A stretch of 64,000 nucleotides of DNA, taken from Gryganskiella cystojenkinii (Eukaryota; Mortierellomycota; Mortierellomycetes; Mortierellales; Mortierellaceae). The stretch spans positions 1 through 64,000 of the forward strand of contig JAAAIG010000004.1 in the NCBI GenBank assembly GCA_015852425.1, read 5' to 3'. Made by a program: the position numbers and the translations under genes. The notes beneath the pieces were generated by a model. That model ran no database searches. It saw only the letters and a program-made list of their open reading frames with translations, and had not been told where the DNA came from. Below are positions 51,442-62,177 of this stretch, piece after piece (the stretch's first letter is position 1; each line of letters starts with the position of its first letter).

Positions 51442-51696
51442 ATGGTGTACAAGAACATCCTCGTTGCCATCACGCTCATTACATCTGGAGTGTTTGCCGC
51501 CCCTGGACCATTGCCAACCTTGCCCATCGGCCTTTGCAACACTGATAGGCTCCTTCCTTACCCCGGCGACTGCTCTAAATTCATCCAGTGCGATGCCCAC
51601 AGCCGCCCTGTTGCCAAACAATACCCCGATGGAACAGAATTTAGCGCTATTAAGCAAATTTGTACCTGGCCAGACGAATCGGGGTGCATTATCTAG
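51442..51696 (+). CDS. Small secreted protein with a CBM14 (peritrophin-A)-like chitin-binding domain
   Basis: Single exon, 84 residues. The first 20 residues (MVYKNILVAITLITSGVFAA) are a clear signal peptide. The mature part has Cys at 32, 44, 50, 74 and 82, with PYPGDCSKFIQC and ICTWPDESGC matching the peritrophin-A layout (C, then C-x5-C, then C-x7-C). The fourth Cys of the usual six, expected in a CPDG motif, is Tyr61 here (YPDG), so one disulfide should be missing. CBM14 domains bind chitin; the fungal effector Avr4 uses one to shield hyphal walls from chitinases. A wall-protection or wall-binding role is inference. TATTTAAG is 68 nt upstream and the leader is short, so the start is well supported. 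Confidence 0.75.
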   Translation: MVYKNILVAITLITSGVFAAPGPLPTLPIGLCNTDRLLPYPGDCSKFIQCDAHSRPVAKQYPDGTEFSAIKQICTWPDESGCII

Positions 51697-52289
51697 TCCT
51701 TCTTCCAACCCACTGCAACTCAAGGTTTTCAAGCGACAAGATGCCACGACTTCACTGCACAGCCAAATTTCTCAAATAAAAGAAATGGGACATTATCCAA
51801 GCAAATCAACAAGTTGTTATGTTCCAAGAAAGCAAGGAAGTTTTCGTGGATTCCTAAGATGATCATGGCCGACGTACCGTGAAGATTTTTTCAAAATTCA
51901 TCGGACGCGTTGTGTTGCTTATCCACTTATTCTTTTCAAATCATCCCTTGCTTTTCTACTATTCATCTTGCGCGACATTTTTTTCTCTCTTTTGATGCAC
52001 GCCATGACCGACAGCCGCATGAGCTTGCTCTGTCTTGTTGATGGAGAGGCTTTGTCCAACACGTTCTCAGTCAAGATGTCCTCAAACGATTCTTTATTTT
52101 TTAAACCCAAATGCTTGACTCAATTTGAAGTACAGGATGGTTTTTGAGCGAATGCAATAGCAAGGCAAGGAACAAACCGAAAGAAGAAATCAGTTGTGAA
52201 AGAAAGATAAATGGGGTGTGGAGTGACGGGATAGTATAGGACCGAGACGACTAAAGCCTTCGTGTCTCCCTACCGAGTCCACATTGTCC
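51697..52289. other. Intergenic 3' region
   Basis: About 590 bp between two converging genes, with an AAATAAAAG stretch at about 51775 that may end the CBM14-like mRNA. I see no other feature. Confidence 0.45.
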
Positions 52290-55025
52290 TCACTCGATCT
52301 CCATACGTTCTCCTCCATTGTGGGCTGGAGACGATCCAGGGCTCGAATTGGGCTCTGACCCGTAGATTTTCTCTCCGACCTCCGCAAGAGCCGCCCATGC
52401 AAGTCCGGGGTCGCTCCAAGCTGGTGACTGTGAACGATGCGGAGGCGTTATTATGACCTCTTCCTCCTTCTCCTTGGCCTTTTCTCCTACAGACTCGCGA
52501 TTCTCATTCGAGGCTTGAGGGTATCCTTTTTCGAGGACAGTGTCTTGCCGCAACGCGTACATACCATCATCTTCTTGCAGAGATGTGTTTGCGGTCTGCT
52601 GTTGTTCAATGGGTTCGGTTTCAAACGGAAGAGAGGACTCGCACGTTTGGGGCTCGACTGCTGTTGCATGGGCATATCTAGGGATTATCTCGCCAGGCTG
52701 ATACTGTTCCGTTTCGAATGCCTTGTGTTGCTCAGGACATAATTCCAGGGCCAGAATAGGCACATCCTTGACGAAGGTTCGAGCAGGAGGAAAGGTGTTG
52801 TAAATGTGCTCCGACTGTTCTCTCTGATCCTTATGCTGGGTCCAGGTGTCATCTTCAACCGTTGCTTGTTTTATCGCTCCGGCCTTCTGTGTCTCCTCGG
52901 TAGATGTGGGTTTCGGAATGGCAGGTCTATCCAAAGCCCACAACCTGTCCATCGTCTGGAGATGGCGAGCTTGCTCCTGGGCTTGCTCATGCAAAAGCTG
53001 CTTCATCTTCGCATCAAACTCTCCCTTCGCCCTCAAGTGACGGCTTTGCTCCAGTAACGTTAGCAAACGGGACTGCTGTTCGCCGGAATCGGGTTGCTTG
53101 AAAACAGCCTTACTATCTACGGCAATAGTCTGTGGACCCTCTGTGAGGGCGGCAGTGGTCGTGGTGATTGCGGCGGTCGAATCTTTGATAACCTGAGAGG
53201 TCTCATGACTTCGCTGCATGGGCTTCTTGATATTGAGCGAGACGATCACGGCAGCGTTTGCAAGAGTGACCAGGCCCGCTGCAAAAGATGCTGGTGGGAC
53301 CTGACCCCGTTCCGGTATATCGACTATCGAGGACGTATCAGCGAGAGACTCCTTCTGAATGCGAATAGACCGGTCTGTCTTGTATGTCCTGACGGCCTCT
53401 TCGGTGTGCAGGCTTTCTTTGCGTTTCTGAAAGGGTTCGAACCGCTCAGGTTCCTCCTCTTCCTCCTTGGTCGTTTGTCGAAGCTTCTTGTGCGTGGTAG
53501 CGGTATCCTGTTGATTATCATCAGAGGAGATAAAATCCTGCTCCTCGGCGGATAGAGATCCCATCTTGGAGAATGGTGGAACGCGGATGCCATGAGTACC
53601 CAACTGGATATTGGCATTCAACTGTGCGCGCTCAGCCTCTCGTCGTCTGATCGAGGACAACTTGGCAGCTTCCAAAGACCGCGGGTACTCGAACACTGGG
53701 TCAACAGTGATATGTCCCGTCAAGGGCTGTTCAAACGACGACACATACTGATCGACCTTCAGATTCTTGGTTACAGACGACCCGTAGCCAGACCGGAGTA
53801 CGTCCTCTTCCTTCTCAGACGATTGATCCACATCATCCTCTCCAGGGAACGAACTCTGGCCTTCGGACTTGACCTTTCGTTTCTTCTTCAGAGTCGAGAG
53901 TCGGGGAACTGGGAGAGCAACCCGTTTGGTTTGATTCTTTTCGCTCTTGTTCGGCTTCTTGGGGAGGATCGACTCTGGAATCGAGGTTGATTGCCTGGAA
54001 GACGTTGAAGAGGATAGTGCCTGAAGATCCTCTGCCATGGACTCTGACGACGACGACTCCTGCTTCTTTCTCTTTATCCTCTTGGCCGTGGTCATGGCAA
54101 CGACATCATCCGAGGCTGAATCCTTCGTTGAAGTGGTGTCTTTATCATGTTGTTTAAGGTGTTGCGCCGAGAAACTGTTGAGGGTTATCTCGTTGGATGC
54201 TTCGAGAGTTGCAACCTTGAGGCTCTTCTTCATGGAATAGCTAATCGGATCGAGCCCAGAGTCCGAGGACATATCGTGCGAGATTTCGTCCTTGTCATCC
54301 TCGTCCATAGTATCCGCCTCGAGGAGAATAGCAGCGGTGTCGTATGTCTCTGCTGAAGAAGAGAAAGAAGAATAAGAGGACTTGATCGAAGATGAGTTCT
54401 CGAGCTCGGTTTTGGTAAGGGCTTTGGTCTCCATAACAGCAGTTGTCAAGCTTTCTTCGGGGTGTTCCGTGCCAAGCTCAATCTTGTCCTTTTTACTCTT
54501 CTTTTTCTTCTTCTTGGTCTTCTTGGTCGAGGACACTTTATCCTCTGGGTTCATCTCTCTGGCAGCAGTATTTGTGCCAGCGACTTGGCTGTTTCTCTGC
54601 GACCGATGTTCGTCGTCCGAGTTCATCTTAAGTGACTTCTTGGCCTACAAGTGTTGGAAAAGAAGAAAACGATGAGAACATCAAAAGCTTATTGTATCGG
54701 AATGTTCATCGGTGGTACAAAAAAAAACGTCAACGGTTTTGAGCAAGCTGTGCAAGGAAGTGATCTCTACCTTCTTCTTGATAACAAAAGAAGACAAAGC
54801 CGAGGACAGGGGCACAGAAAGAGACTTGGATATTTTGAAAGATGAGGTCGAGTTTTCAAGGGACAGCCTGAGAGCTGGTGGGTGGATTGCGGTGGCTTCT
54901 TGATCATATGGGAAAGTAAGAGGAGGAAGAGGAGATGTTGCGGGCGAGGTGTCCTTGAAGTGGATGTGAGTTCTGTTGGATATCTCTTTGGGCAAGGTGG
55001 AGTGCTTTGGGATCGTCTTTGACAT
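52290..55025 (-). CDS. Large low-complexity protein rich in Lys, Ser, Glu and Gln; function unknown
   Basis: I do not recognise this protein. Exons (minus) 55025-54771 and 54644-52290 join in phase 0 to give 869 residues. Residues 1-85 are Pro/Ser/Thr-rich and end in KKK. Exon 2 starts AKKSLKMNSDDEHRSQRNSQ and soon has a basic block (KKTKKKKKKSKKDK) that reads as a nuclear localisation signal, then a second basic set (AKRIKRKKQE, RLSTLKKKRK). In the last third a coiled-coil-like stretch rich in Gln, Leu and Arg (LLTLLEQSRHLRAKGEFD and ARHLQTMDRLWALDR) is followed by Glu-rich sequence. WSDPGLAWAALAEVGEKIYG near the C-terminus is the only part that looks folded. Long single exon, no stop codons and skewed composition support a real gene. 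A nuclear or nucleolar role is a guess. Confidence 0.72.
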
Positions 55026-55569
55026 GGCTGCAAGGGGCGATGGATCCGTTTTGTTTGAAAGGTTAGAAAAAGAAATGTTTGTTGTAGAGAGTAGTGTGGG
55101 ACTGAAAGAAGGATGGAGAGAAGGATGCAAAGAAGAGAGAGTTGGTCCCTCAAAAAATCAAAAAAATAAAAAAATCGAAAATGTCAAAAAAAAAGAGGTC
55201 CGATCCCTCAGATTGACGCTGAACCTTCGAAATATTCACTGACAATGGTTCTTTAACGATCACTCTCCACCGCGCACTCTCCACCGCGAGAAGAGTCTCG
55301 AGTGAAAAAGTTGGATCGCGGTAACCTGTCAAACAGGGCAAGGAGTATGGTTGAGCGTAGTTCTTCAAAATAAAATAACTCGCGATAAATGGTCTACTGG
55401 AGAGAGAAACAAAAAAGACCAGAGTTTCTGCACAGTTGTAGTTGTTTATTTTAACTTAAAGCAATCCGTGCTTGCGCACTGCAAAAGATGTCGAGTCTTG
55501 TTGTTTCACAGGCCCGGTTGAGGCGCTGAGCAAAGACTTCTTACTTATCACGACAAGGGCTCTAATATT
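55026..55569. other. Intergenic region, promoter of the Lys/Ser-rich gene and 3' end of HNT1
   Basis: About 540 bp. Holds an A-rich tract (55150-55195) and the tandem repeat at 55261-55288. No coding feature is seen. Confidence 0.45.
55261..55288. repeat. Perfect tandem duplication of a 14-nt unit
   Basis: CACTCTCCACCGCG occurs twice in direct succession, about 240 bp upstream of the start of the Lys/Ser-rich gene. It is too short to assign a role; a duplicated factor-binding site or a replication slip are both possible. Confidence 0.8.
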
Positions 55570-56702
55570 TTAGAGCTTGAGGATGCGCTTGCGGATGATC
55601 TCGAGCTGGTCAAAGCTGGTCTCCTTGACGTTCCATTCCATGATCAGTCCTTCCTCGGCACTGGGCTTGGGGATAACGTGGAAGTGAACGTGATCGACAG
55701 CCTATCAACGTCAGTCAGAAGAGAAAAAAAAACAGCAACAGCGTTGGTAAATGCGTGGAAAGAACCAGAAGTATAATTGACTTTATGTTCGTTCCATTTT
55801 TTACCTGATGAGCAAGTCGACCGTTGTTCTGCAAGATGTTGTACTCCTTGAGACCCTCAGCCAGGGCAACCTTCTTCGCTACGGGCAGAAGATCAGCCAA
55901 TTCGTGGTCGGGAATCTCGTGCAAGAACTGGGCGTGGTCTATGTTAGAAGGTTGTTTGTTATGAGTGAAAAAAAAATAGGATGAGCAACAAAGACGATGG
56001 GTTTCGTTGCTGGTGTCTGTCGGTGGTACTTTCACCGGCGAGATCTTGTATGCCAAATATGTTCTTTGACTCAGCTTACGCTTGGGGATGACAAGCTAGA
56101 GTGGGAGAAGGACCAAAAGAAGAACAAGAAGACCATTGTTAGTCTTTGGGCTTGGTCACAACAAAAAAAAAAGACAATTAATTCTCTCACTTACAGCGTG
56201 CCCCTCGCTGATAGGACTGATGTCGAGGATGGCCAAACTATCAAAAGAAAAGTTAAAGATGGGTGTGAGAGCAAGCATGAACCATCACGTTCTCCAAAAT
56301 GGGGAGGATGTCTCGGTGTCGGTCATTGCCAAGTAGGTTAGTCTGTTCAAACGCCAAACAAAAAAAATAAAGAAATGCTCTGCTCATTTCAGGAATCTTC
56401 GCCGCGCCGCTCAAAGGCGAATGGACGCTTTACTCTCGGGAAAAAACGATACCCAAAATATAATAAAGCTTTATGATTTTCTGCTTCCTGGTTCCTGGTA
56501 TTCCCGGTTTATGTTCTCGAGTATCTTCCGACATTTCTGCTTCTTTTTGCCATGCTACAAACCCGTGAGAAAAAAAAAAAGGAAAAAAGAAAACGCGTTT
56601 CCAGCGGTTGGAAAAGTACCTGTGCTCGGTCTCGAAGAGGACCTTGGAGGGAATCTCGCGCTTGATGATGCGGCACAAAATGCAGGCAGGGTTGGAGGCC
56701 AT
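55570..56702 (-). CDS. HNT1: HIT-family nucleotide hydrolase (HINT1/Hnt1)
   Basis: Histidine-triad enzyme that splits adenosine phosphoramidates (AMP-NH2, AMP-Lys). Exons (minus) 56702-56620, 56237-56195, 56095-56080, 55938-55805, 55701-55570; 135 residues, the normal Hint length. CILCRIIKREIPS is the N-terminal signature, AILDISPISEGHALVIPK crosses two introns, LQNNGRLAHQ follows, and HVHFHVIPK (His 96, 98, 100) is the catalytic triad motif. Exon 3 is only 16 nt. The reading frame stays open upstream of the chosen ATG, and an earlier ATG (MNRLFYQFRSKKEF) would add a basic, mitochondria-like leader. I chose 56702 for its context (ACAACAATGG) and family length. Confidence 0.93.
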
Positions 56703-56893
56703 TGTTGTATGAATTGAGAGAGGAGTGTTGAAGAGTGGGAATTCTTTCTTGGAACGGAATTGATAAAAGAGTCGGTTCATTTGTGACGTGACTATCCGAG
56801 CAAGTGAGCACGACATGTATGCAGGTGCTCAAAAAACATCCTACTGCTTCCGAAAAACATCTCTTCATCCTTTACTCCTTCATCACGCCGACC
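56703..56893. promoter_or_regulatory. Compact bidirectional promoter HNT1 / rhodanese
   Basis: Only 191 bp separate the two divergent start codons, so both leaders and promoters must share it. No clear TATA box is seen. Confidence 0.5.
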
Positions 56894-57509
56894 ATGTTCA
56901 AATTCGCCCTTCCTGCCAGGTCCGCCCTCGTCTCGCTTCAACAGCGCACATTCTCCACTGTAAGGGAAAGAAAGGAAAAAAAAAAAAAAAAAATGTGGGC
57001 TAGTTCCGCCACTAACTCATTTTTGCCTTTTGATATAGTCTCAACTCGCCCAAAAGTCTTTCCCGGCTCTGGTCCAGGAGATTAAATTGACCAACAAGAA
57101 TATCCATCACATCTCACCCAAGGATCTCAACGCCATCTCCAAAGCCGTCTCGGCTCAGAACCCTCGTCTCCCGCCACACGTGATTGATGTCCGAGAGCGC
57201 CATGAAATCGAGGCCACAGGCACCATCCCTGGAGCGATTGCCCTTCCCCGGGGTGTTTTGGAAAGAGATATCGGCAAGTTTGTCAAACAGGATGACCCCA
57301 GGGACGTGGTTGTGTATTGTGCTGGAGGATTCCGTTCGGTCTTGGCCGCAGAGAGTTTGGTCCGCCTCGGTTATGGTGTGCTTGAATCCGAGGGTAAGGA
57401 GGACCATCGCCATGAGTTCAAGGACACGCCACGAGTCTGGAGTCTGAATGAGGGTATGGATGGTTGGATCAAGAGCGGCTTCTCAGTCGAGAAGAAACAG
57501 CAAAAGTAA
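56894..57509 (+). CDS. Mitochondrial single-domain rhodanese (thiosulfate sulfurtransferase)
   Basis: Transfers sulfane sulfur through a cysteine persulfide. Exons 56894-56959 and 57039-57509; 178 residues. Residues 1-22 (MFKFALPARSALVSLQQRTF) are a basic, acid-free presequence, so import into mitochondria is likely. The rhodanese domain shows HVIDVRERHEIEATGTIPGA, then the active loop VVYCAGGFRS with the nucleophile at Cys116, and a C-terminal GMDGWIKSG, all in the family order. The intron is phase 0 and lies exactly between presequence and mature part. An extra segment (ESEGKEDHRHEFKDTPRVW) precedes the last motif, longer than in the human single-domain TSTD1. Confidence 0.93.
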
Positions 57510-57752
57510 AGAGCCAAAGAAAAAGGATGATAGAAAAACAAGATGTAAAATTTTTATTTGAATAAGAATAGGTATGTAACAAAAATAGACATGAGAAGTG
57601 AGTGAGGGTGCGCCTTGTCCATGAGACATAAAGACTATGACGATCCCCTGAATAAAAGCAGAAAAGCATTCTTCACTCCTGGGGGTTTTTTTTCTTCTTC
57701 AAGGTCGTTCTGCCCCGACTAGCGAGACAGTTATTTTGAGGTCCTCCGATAT

Positions 57753-60700
57753 TTATCCTCTCTTAAAGTCGAACAAAGACCGGAGTTCTTTCAAGGATCC
57801 TGCGCGTCTAAGGAACTCGTGCTAAGGAAGGGAGTACAAAGAAAAAAAGAACGAGGTGTTTAGAAGGTCATCCACAATACATTTGCATTATTTAGAGGGA
57901 GCAAACAAAAAAAAAAAAATGGTGCCATCATACCTCCAGAAGCTCCTTGGAAGCGGCACGACTCTTGACATCGACACATAAGCAAACAGCCAAGAAGTTC
58001 TTGAGCTCCGCACTCAAGGTTTCGGGTTTCTTCAAAGTCGGAGTACCGTTCGTGGCGATCAAATACAAGGCCTTGAGAGGTTCCTCATCCAGGTATGGGG
58101 GTTCCTGTTCAATCATCTCAATTGCCATGATACCCAGGGACCAGACATCCACCTTGGCACCGTACTCTTTTTGCTTGACAACCTCGGGTGCCATCCAGTA
58201 AGGGGTTCCGACCAACGTCGCACGCTTGTTCTTTTGATCCGTCAACTTTGCACAGAAACCGAAATCCGTAATCTTGACATGACCGTAGGAATCCAAGAGG
58301 ACGTTATCTGACTTGATATCTCTGTGGATGATGTTTTGGCTATGTAAGTGCTGGAGACCCTTGCAAGTCTGTTGGAAAAAAATGCAAGGAAGAGTCAATA
58401 TTTGCTCTTATATCACACATCATTCACAAATTTCTCAACGCCACCAAAATATGTATACCTCAAAACAAATAATAGCAATTTGATTCTCGGACAACTTGTT
58501 GTTGTCGATAACATCGGTCAAAGCACCGCCTTCCATGTACTCCATGACGACCCAAAGTTCCTGACCGCGGACCAAGAATGAATCGAGGTAGTTGACAATG
58601 TTGGGATGTGTCGATTCCTTCATGACCAAGATCTCGTTCACGACCAACTCTTTCCTTGGCTGAAGTGAAAGATCCATCTGTTTGATCGCCACCTTGGTGT
58701 TCGTCGTAAGATGCTTGGCGACATACACGGAGCCAGACGCACTGTGGGAGCAACAAAGATACAGCATAAAAGTCAGCGACCAAAGTCATTTCAATAGATC
58801 CGCCGGCGCTGCTTCTTACAGCAGTTTTGATACTTACCCTTGACCAACTTTCTTGATCTTGCTGTAGAGCGTGCTGGGATCTCCGGAGGACACCACGCTT
58901 CGGAGTTTCTCCATGACCTCCTTTTCAGTCATGGTCGAAATGCGACGTTCCACAACAACCTTAGGCGTTCCGGTACCGTTCAACGCAGCAGTGGCAGCAT
59001 CAACAGCAGGGCGAGCAGCAATTGGAGGTGGGTTCGAGGCTGATTCTGAGGGAGCACCGGGGTATTTGGACAAGGTAGGGGAGGTGTTGGTCCTTGCAGG
59101 TGGTCCGTAGGGGTGCTGTTGACGAAGACTGGTAGGTGGTGGAGTTGTGGGCGATGGGGGTTGCTGTGCTGGAGCGTATTTGTTGGGCGACGAACTTGAC
59201 GATGGCCCATTGAACTGATGATTGGGTGCACGAGGCGACTGCATGTATAAAAAACCACAAAATTAATATGCGCTCAGACAGCAGACACTGATCACTCTCA
59301 ATAGCCATACAAAAATCAGACAGGTACTCACAGTTGGCGAAGGAGGTGCATAATCCACACGCCCATTTGGGGGGCGAGGCGAGAGGTTGGGTCGGGATCC
59401 AGAGGGCTGTTGTTGCTGATCGTAAAGCCCAAGGCTCGACATTCTCTGAGTAACTGGGAGCGCATCCGAGCTCTGAGATCTCTCTGGCATCATGGGTCGA
59501 GGCTCATCGGGACGTGCAGGTCTCTCTGGGCGCTGAGGACGAGCAGATGGGGCAGCAGGTGCTTGTCTGGGCATCAAGTTGGCCCAACGATCGCCCTCAT
59601 TGTCAGCAGGGACCAAAGGAAGTGTGTTGGGAACCAAGGAAGGTTCACCGTACTCGGCCTCGTTTCTCTTTGTCTGATCCGTGTAGAACTCTAAAACTTC
59701 CAGAACTGCCTGAGGGTTGTTGGCATAATCCTCCTTTGTAATAGCCGATCCTGTCAAGAGCTTACTCCATGTCTCGGGCATTCCCTATTGAAAATAATCC
59801 GAAGTGTATCAGTGTACGCATCTTTTTTTTATAACAAACGAACAACTTGTGTGGTCTAAGCGACGAGAGCCTCGAAGGATCTGAACTTACTGTAAAGTTG
59901 CCGGTGTTGGGGTCAAAACCGACATGGACCTTGTGGACGAAGTTAGTAGGATTCGAGACGCCCATGAGAGGCGATCTGGAGTAGATCTCGTGCATCCATG
60001 AGTAAAGCTCGTCGTCGTTCTTGCAGGAAAGGAAATAGCTCCTATCCTTAGTGACGAGTTCGAAACAGTAGGCTTTGAGGTCTGTACGGGTGACTGCGGT
60101 AATGTCCTTCAGGAAAACAAGAACGACAGCTTGAGGTGTTGACTACAACGAATGTCAAGCCATTTTTGTCACGAAGAAGGGGTCGATCATTGGTCGCAAA
60201 AAACATATATTGAGTCAGGAGACAAGTAGAGGGGAAAGAAAACAAAAAAGAGACCATTAATAACAGTGTCCAAAACCGGGCGCATAGCAAGAAAATATGG
60301 ATAATTGACTTTGATGACCCGGTCCAGGCCATCAATTGGAGAGAACAAAAAACAATAGGCAAAGCCAAATCCAGCCAAGTCCAGTCAATGGCTGCGTCTT
60401 AATTTTTCAATTTTTCTTTTTTCAGGGACGTCCAAGAAGGGTAAGAGAAAGCACTTCTTCAAGAGCATCGTACAGAATAAAAACAAGGGGGCAAAGATTC
60501 AAAAAGGGACGAGAAAAAGCGCAAGGAAAAATAAAATAAAAAAAACGTGGAGAAGATGTGGTGACAAGAGCAAACAAAAACGTGCTGCAAGGGTGCAACT
60601 CAAATGAACAACACAAAGTCATCATCTTAAAAAAACGCAGAAGCGGAACAAAAGAGACAGGAGACGCACCTCGTTGCGATGGAAGCTCAGGGTGAGTTCA

Positions 60701-60879
60701 CGCAGGGTCATGTAACGCTTTGTCCAGAGGAAGGCTTTGAGACCCTCTTCCTTGACAGAGATGAAACCATGCTTGAGAACGCCCGAGACGTTGGTCGGCG
60801 CTTGGTCGCGGAGTGGTTGAATGGGAGTGAGCTCTCTGTACCTGGACAGAGGGTTCGAATTATCTTCGGTGGCGTACAT
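57753..60879 (-). CDS. CLA4: Cla4-like p21-activated kinase (PH, CRIB and kinase domains)
   Basis: Effector of Cdc42/Rac GTPases controlling polarity and septum formation at the plasma membrane. Exons (minus) 60879-60670, 60142-59891, 59784-59332, 59238-58838, 58741-58459, 58368-57934, 57821-57753; 700 residues. The PH domain is at about 35-125 ([20 protein letters not shown] to [15 protein letters not shown]). The CRIB motif starts near 132 ([15 protein letters not shown], then [10 protein letters not shown] across an intron). A Pro/Ser-rich linker follows, then the kinase domain: [28 protein letters not shown] with Asp550, [19 protein letters not shown]. The PH domain identifies the Cla4/Skm1 branch rather than Ste20. 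The 473-nt-long exon-free gap after exon 1 (60143-60669) is a large intron. All junctions are GT-AG. Confidence 0.95.
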
Positions 60880-62177
60880 GATGGAAAGGGAGTTTAGCAG
60901 TGGGTTGATGGATGAGTTGTGTTGATGAGATGGAGCGATGATATCAAAAATACAAAGAAAGAGGGAGAGGGAGCAAGAGTCGGCGAAAAACAGATGAAGA
61001 AGGGGAAAGAGAGGATTGTAGAAAAGATGATGAGAAGGGACGGGTATATGAAAAAACGAGAGCGAGTGAGGGTGTCCAGGGACTTTTTTTGTTTTCGAGA
61101 GTTGACAAAGAGACCGAGGAAGGGACGGAGAGAATGGAGAGAGAGAGGAGGGGCAGGAGAGGGGGTCGGATGATGTGATGATGGACGAGATGAAGGAAAA
61201 AGTCAAAGAAGAAGAGAAAAAAAAAGGAACGGACAATAAAAAAGAAGTGGGATTTTCCCCTCACTGGCAAAGAGCTGTCCAAAAAGAGAAGGAGGACAGA
61301 CAAACATGCACACACAGACACTCTCTCGCACACACACACAAACAAAGAAAGGCGCAAGGAAGAAAGCAGTTTGTCTGTCCGCTGGATCGAGCTCCTGTTT
61401 TGTTCGCTCGCCGTCTTCCCTTGATGCCTTTCGTTGACTCTTCAGGTGGAGGGCCATGGATAGAGAGAGAGAGAGAGTACAGAGAATATCTTTTTGATAC
61501 CCAAGGACTACCAGAGTGCATAGCCCCTTTGGCCAATACGGGGCCAGAGATATGAAAATTCAATCAAAAAGAAAAAATCAAAAAAGGACACAAAAGAAGC
61601 AAAAAACGGACGAGTGAGCGTGAGGAACAGTCAGCCAGTTCCGAACCCTATTTCATTTTGAATTGGAGGGAGAGGCAAAGCCAAGGTACATACAACTGGT
61701 TTACTTTTGTGTTCCTGGGACAAGGGTGCTTGGCAGTAACAGCAGCAATAATAGTCGCGGTCGTCAGTGAATGCTGCCGTCTTTTGTTCTATCGACATTT
61801 CCTTGTGCTTTACCTCCAAACAGAGAGGAAGAGGAACGGAGAAGACAAAAAAAAAAAAAATCCACGTTACGTCACCGTAATGAATATCCATGCAAGTGTT
61901 ACATCATTGGCCAGGCAGTCCCCCTTGCACCGTTCGCGTCCCACACGCGTTCATCGCGCAAAGGGGTGGAAAACAAACACACAAAGAAAGAAGGGCTCAA
62001 AACTCCTTCCAGTCAGTCAATCAATCAATCAATCAAAGAGGGCGGTGTAATTTCTTCATCTATTTCATTCACTTTCTGTAATCCCACATCTCAACTCTAG
62101 ACCATACCACGAGTCTCTTGCTCTCTTCTCACTCCTCGCAACTCACTGATCATTGCCTGCAGGTCCAATCCAGCGAA
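60880..62177. promoter_or_regulatory. Divergent promoter region CLA4 / WD40 gene
   Basis: About 1.3 kb. The first 380 bases on the plus strand are almost entirely purine, so the CLA4 leader is a long pyrimidine tract. CA and CT/GA microsatellites lie at about 61303-61341 and 61463-61475, and a TCAA tandem (five units) lies near 62017-62036. I found no gene inside; frames here are products of the simple sequence. Confidence 0.45.

Noticed and set aside
53437..53452. GGTTCGAACC tRNA-like box B word
   Set aside because: Lies inside the coding exon of the Lys/Ser-rich protein with no matching box A or cloverleaf around it.
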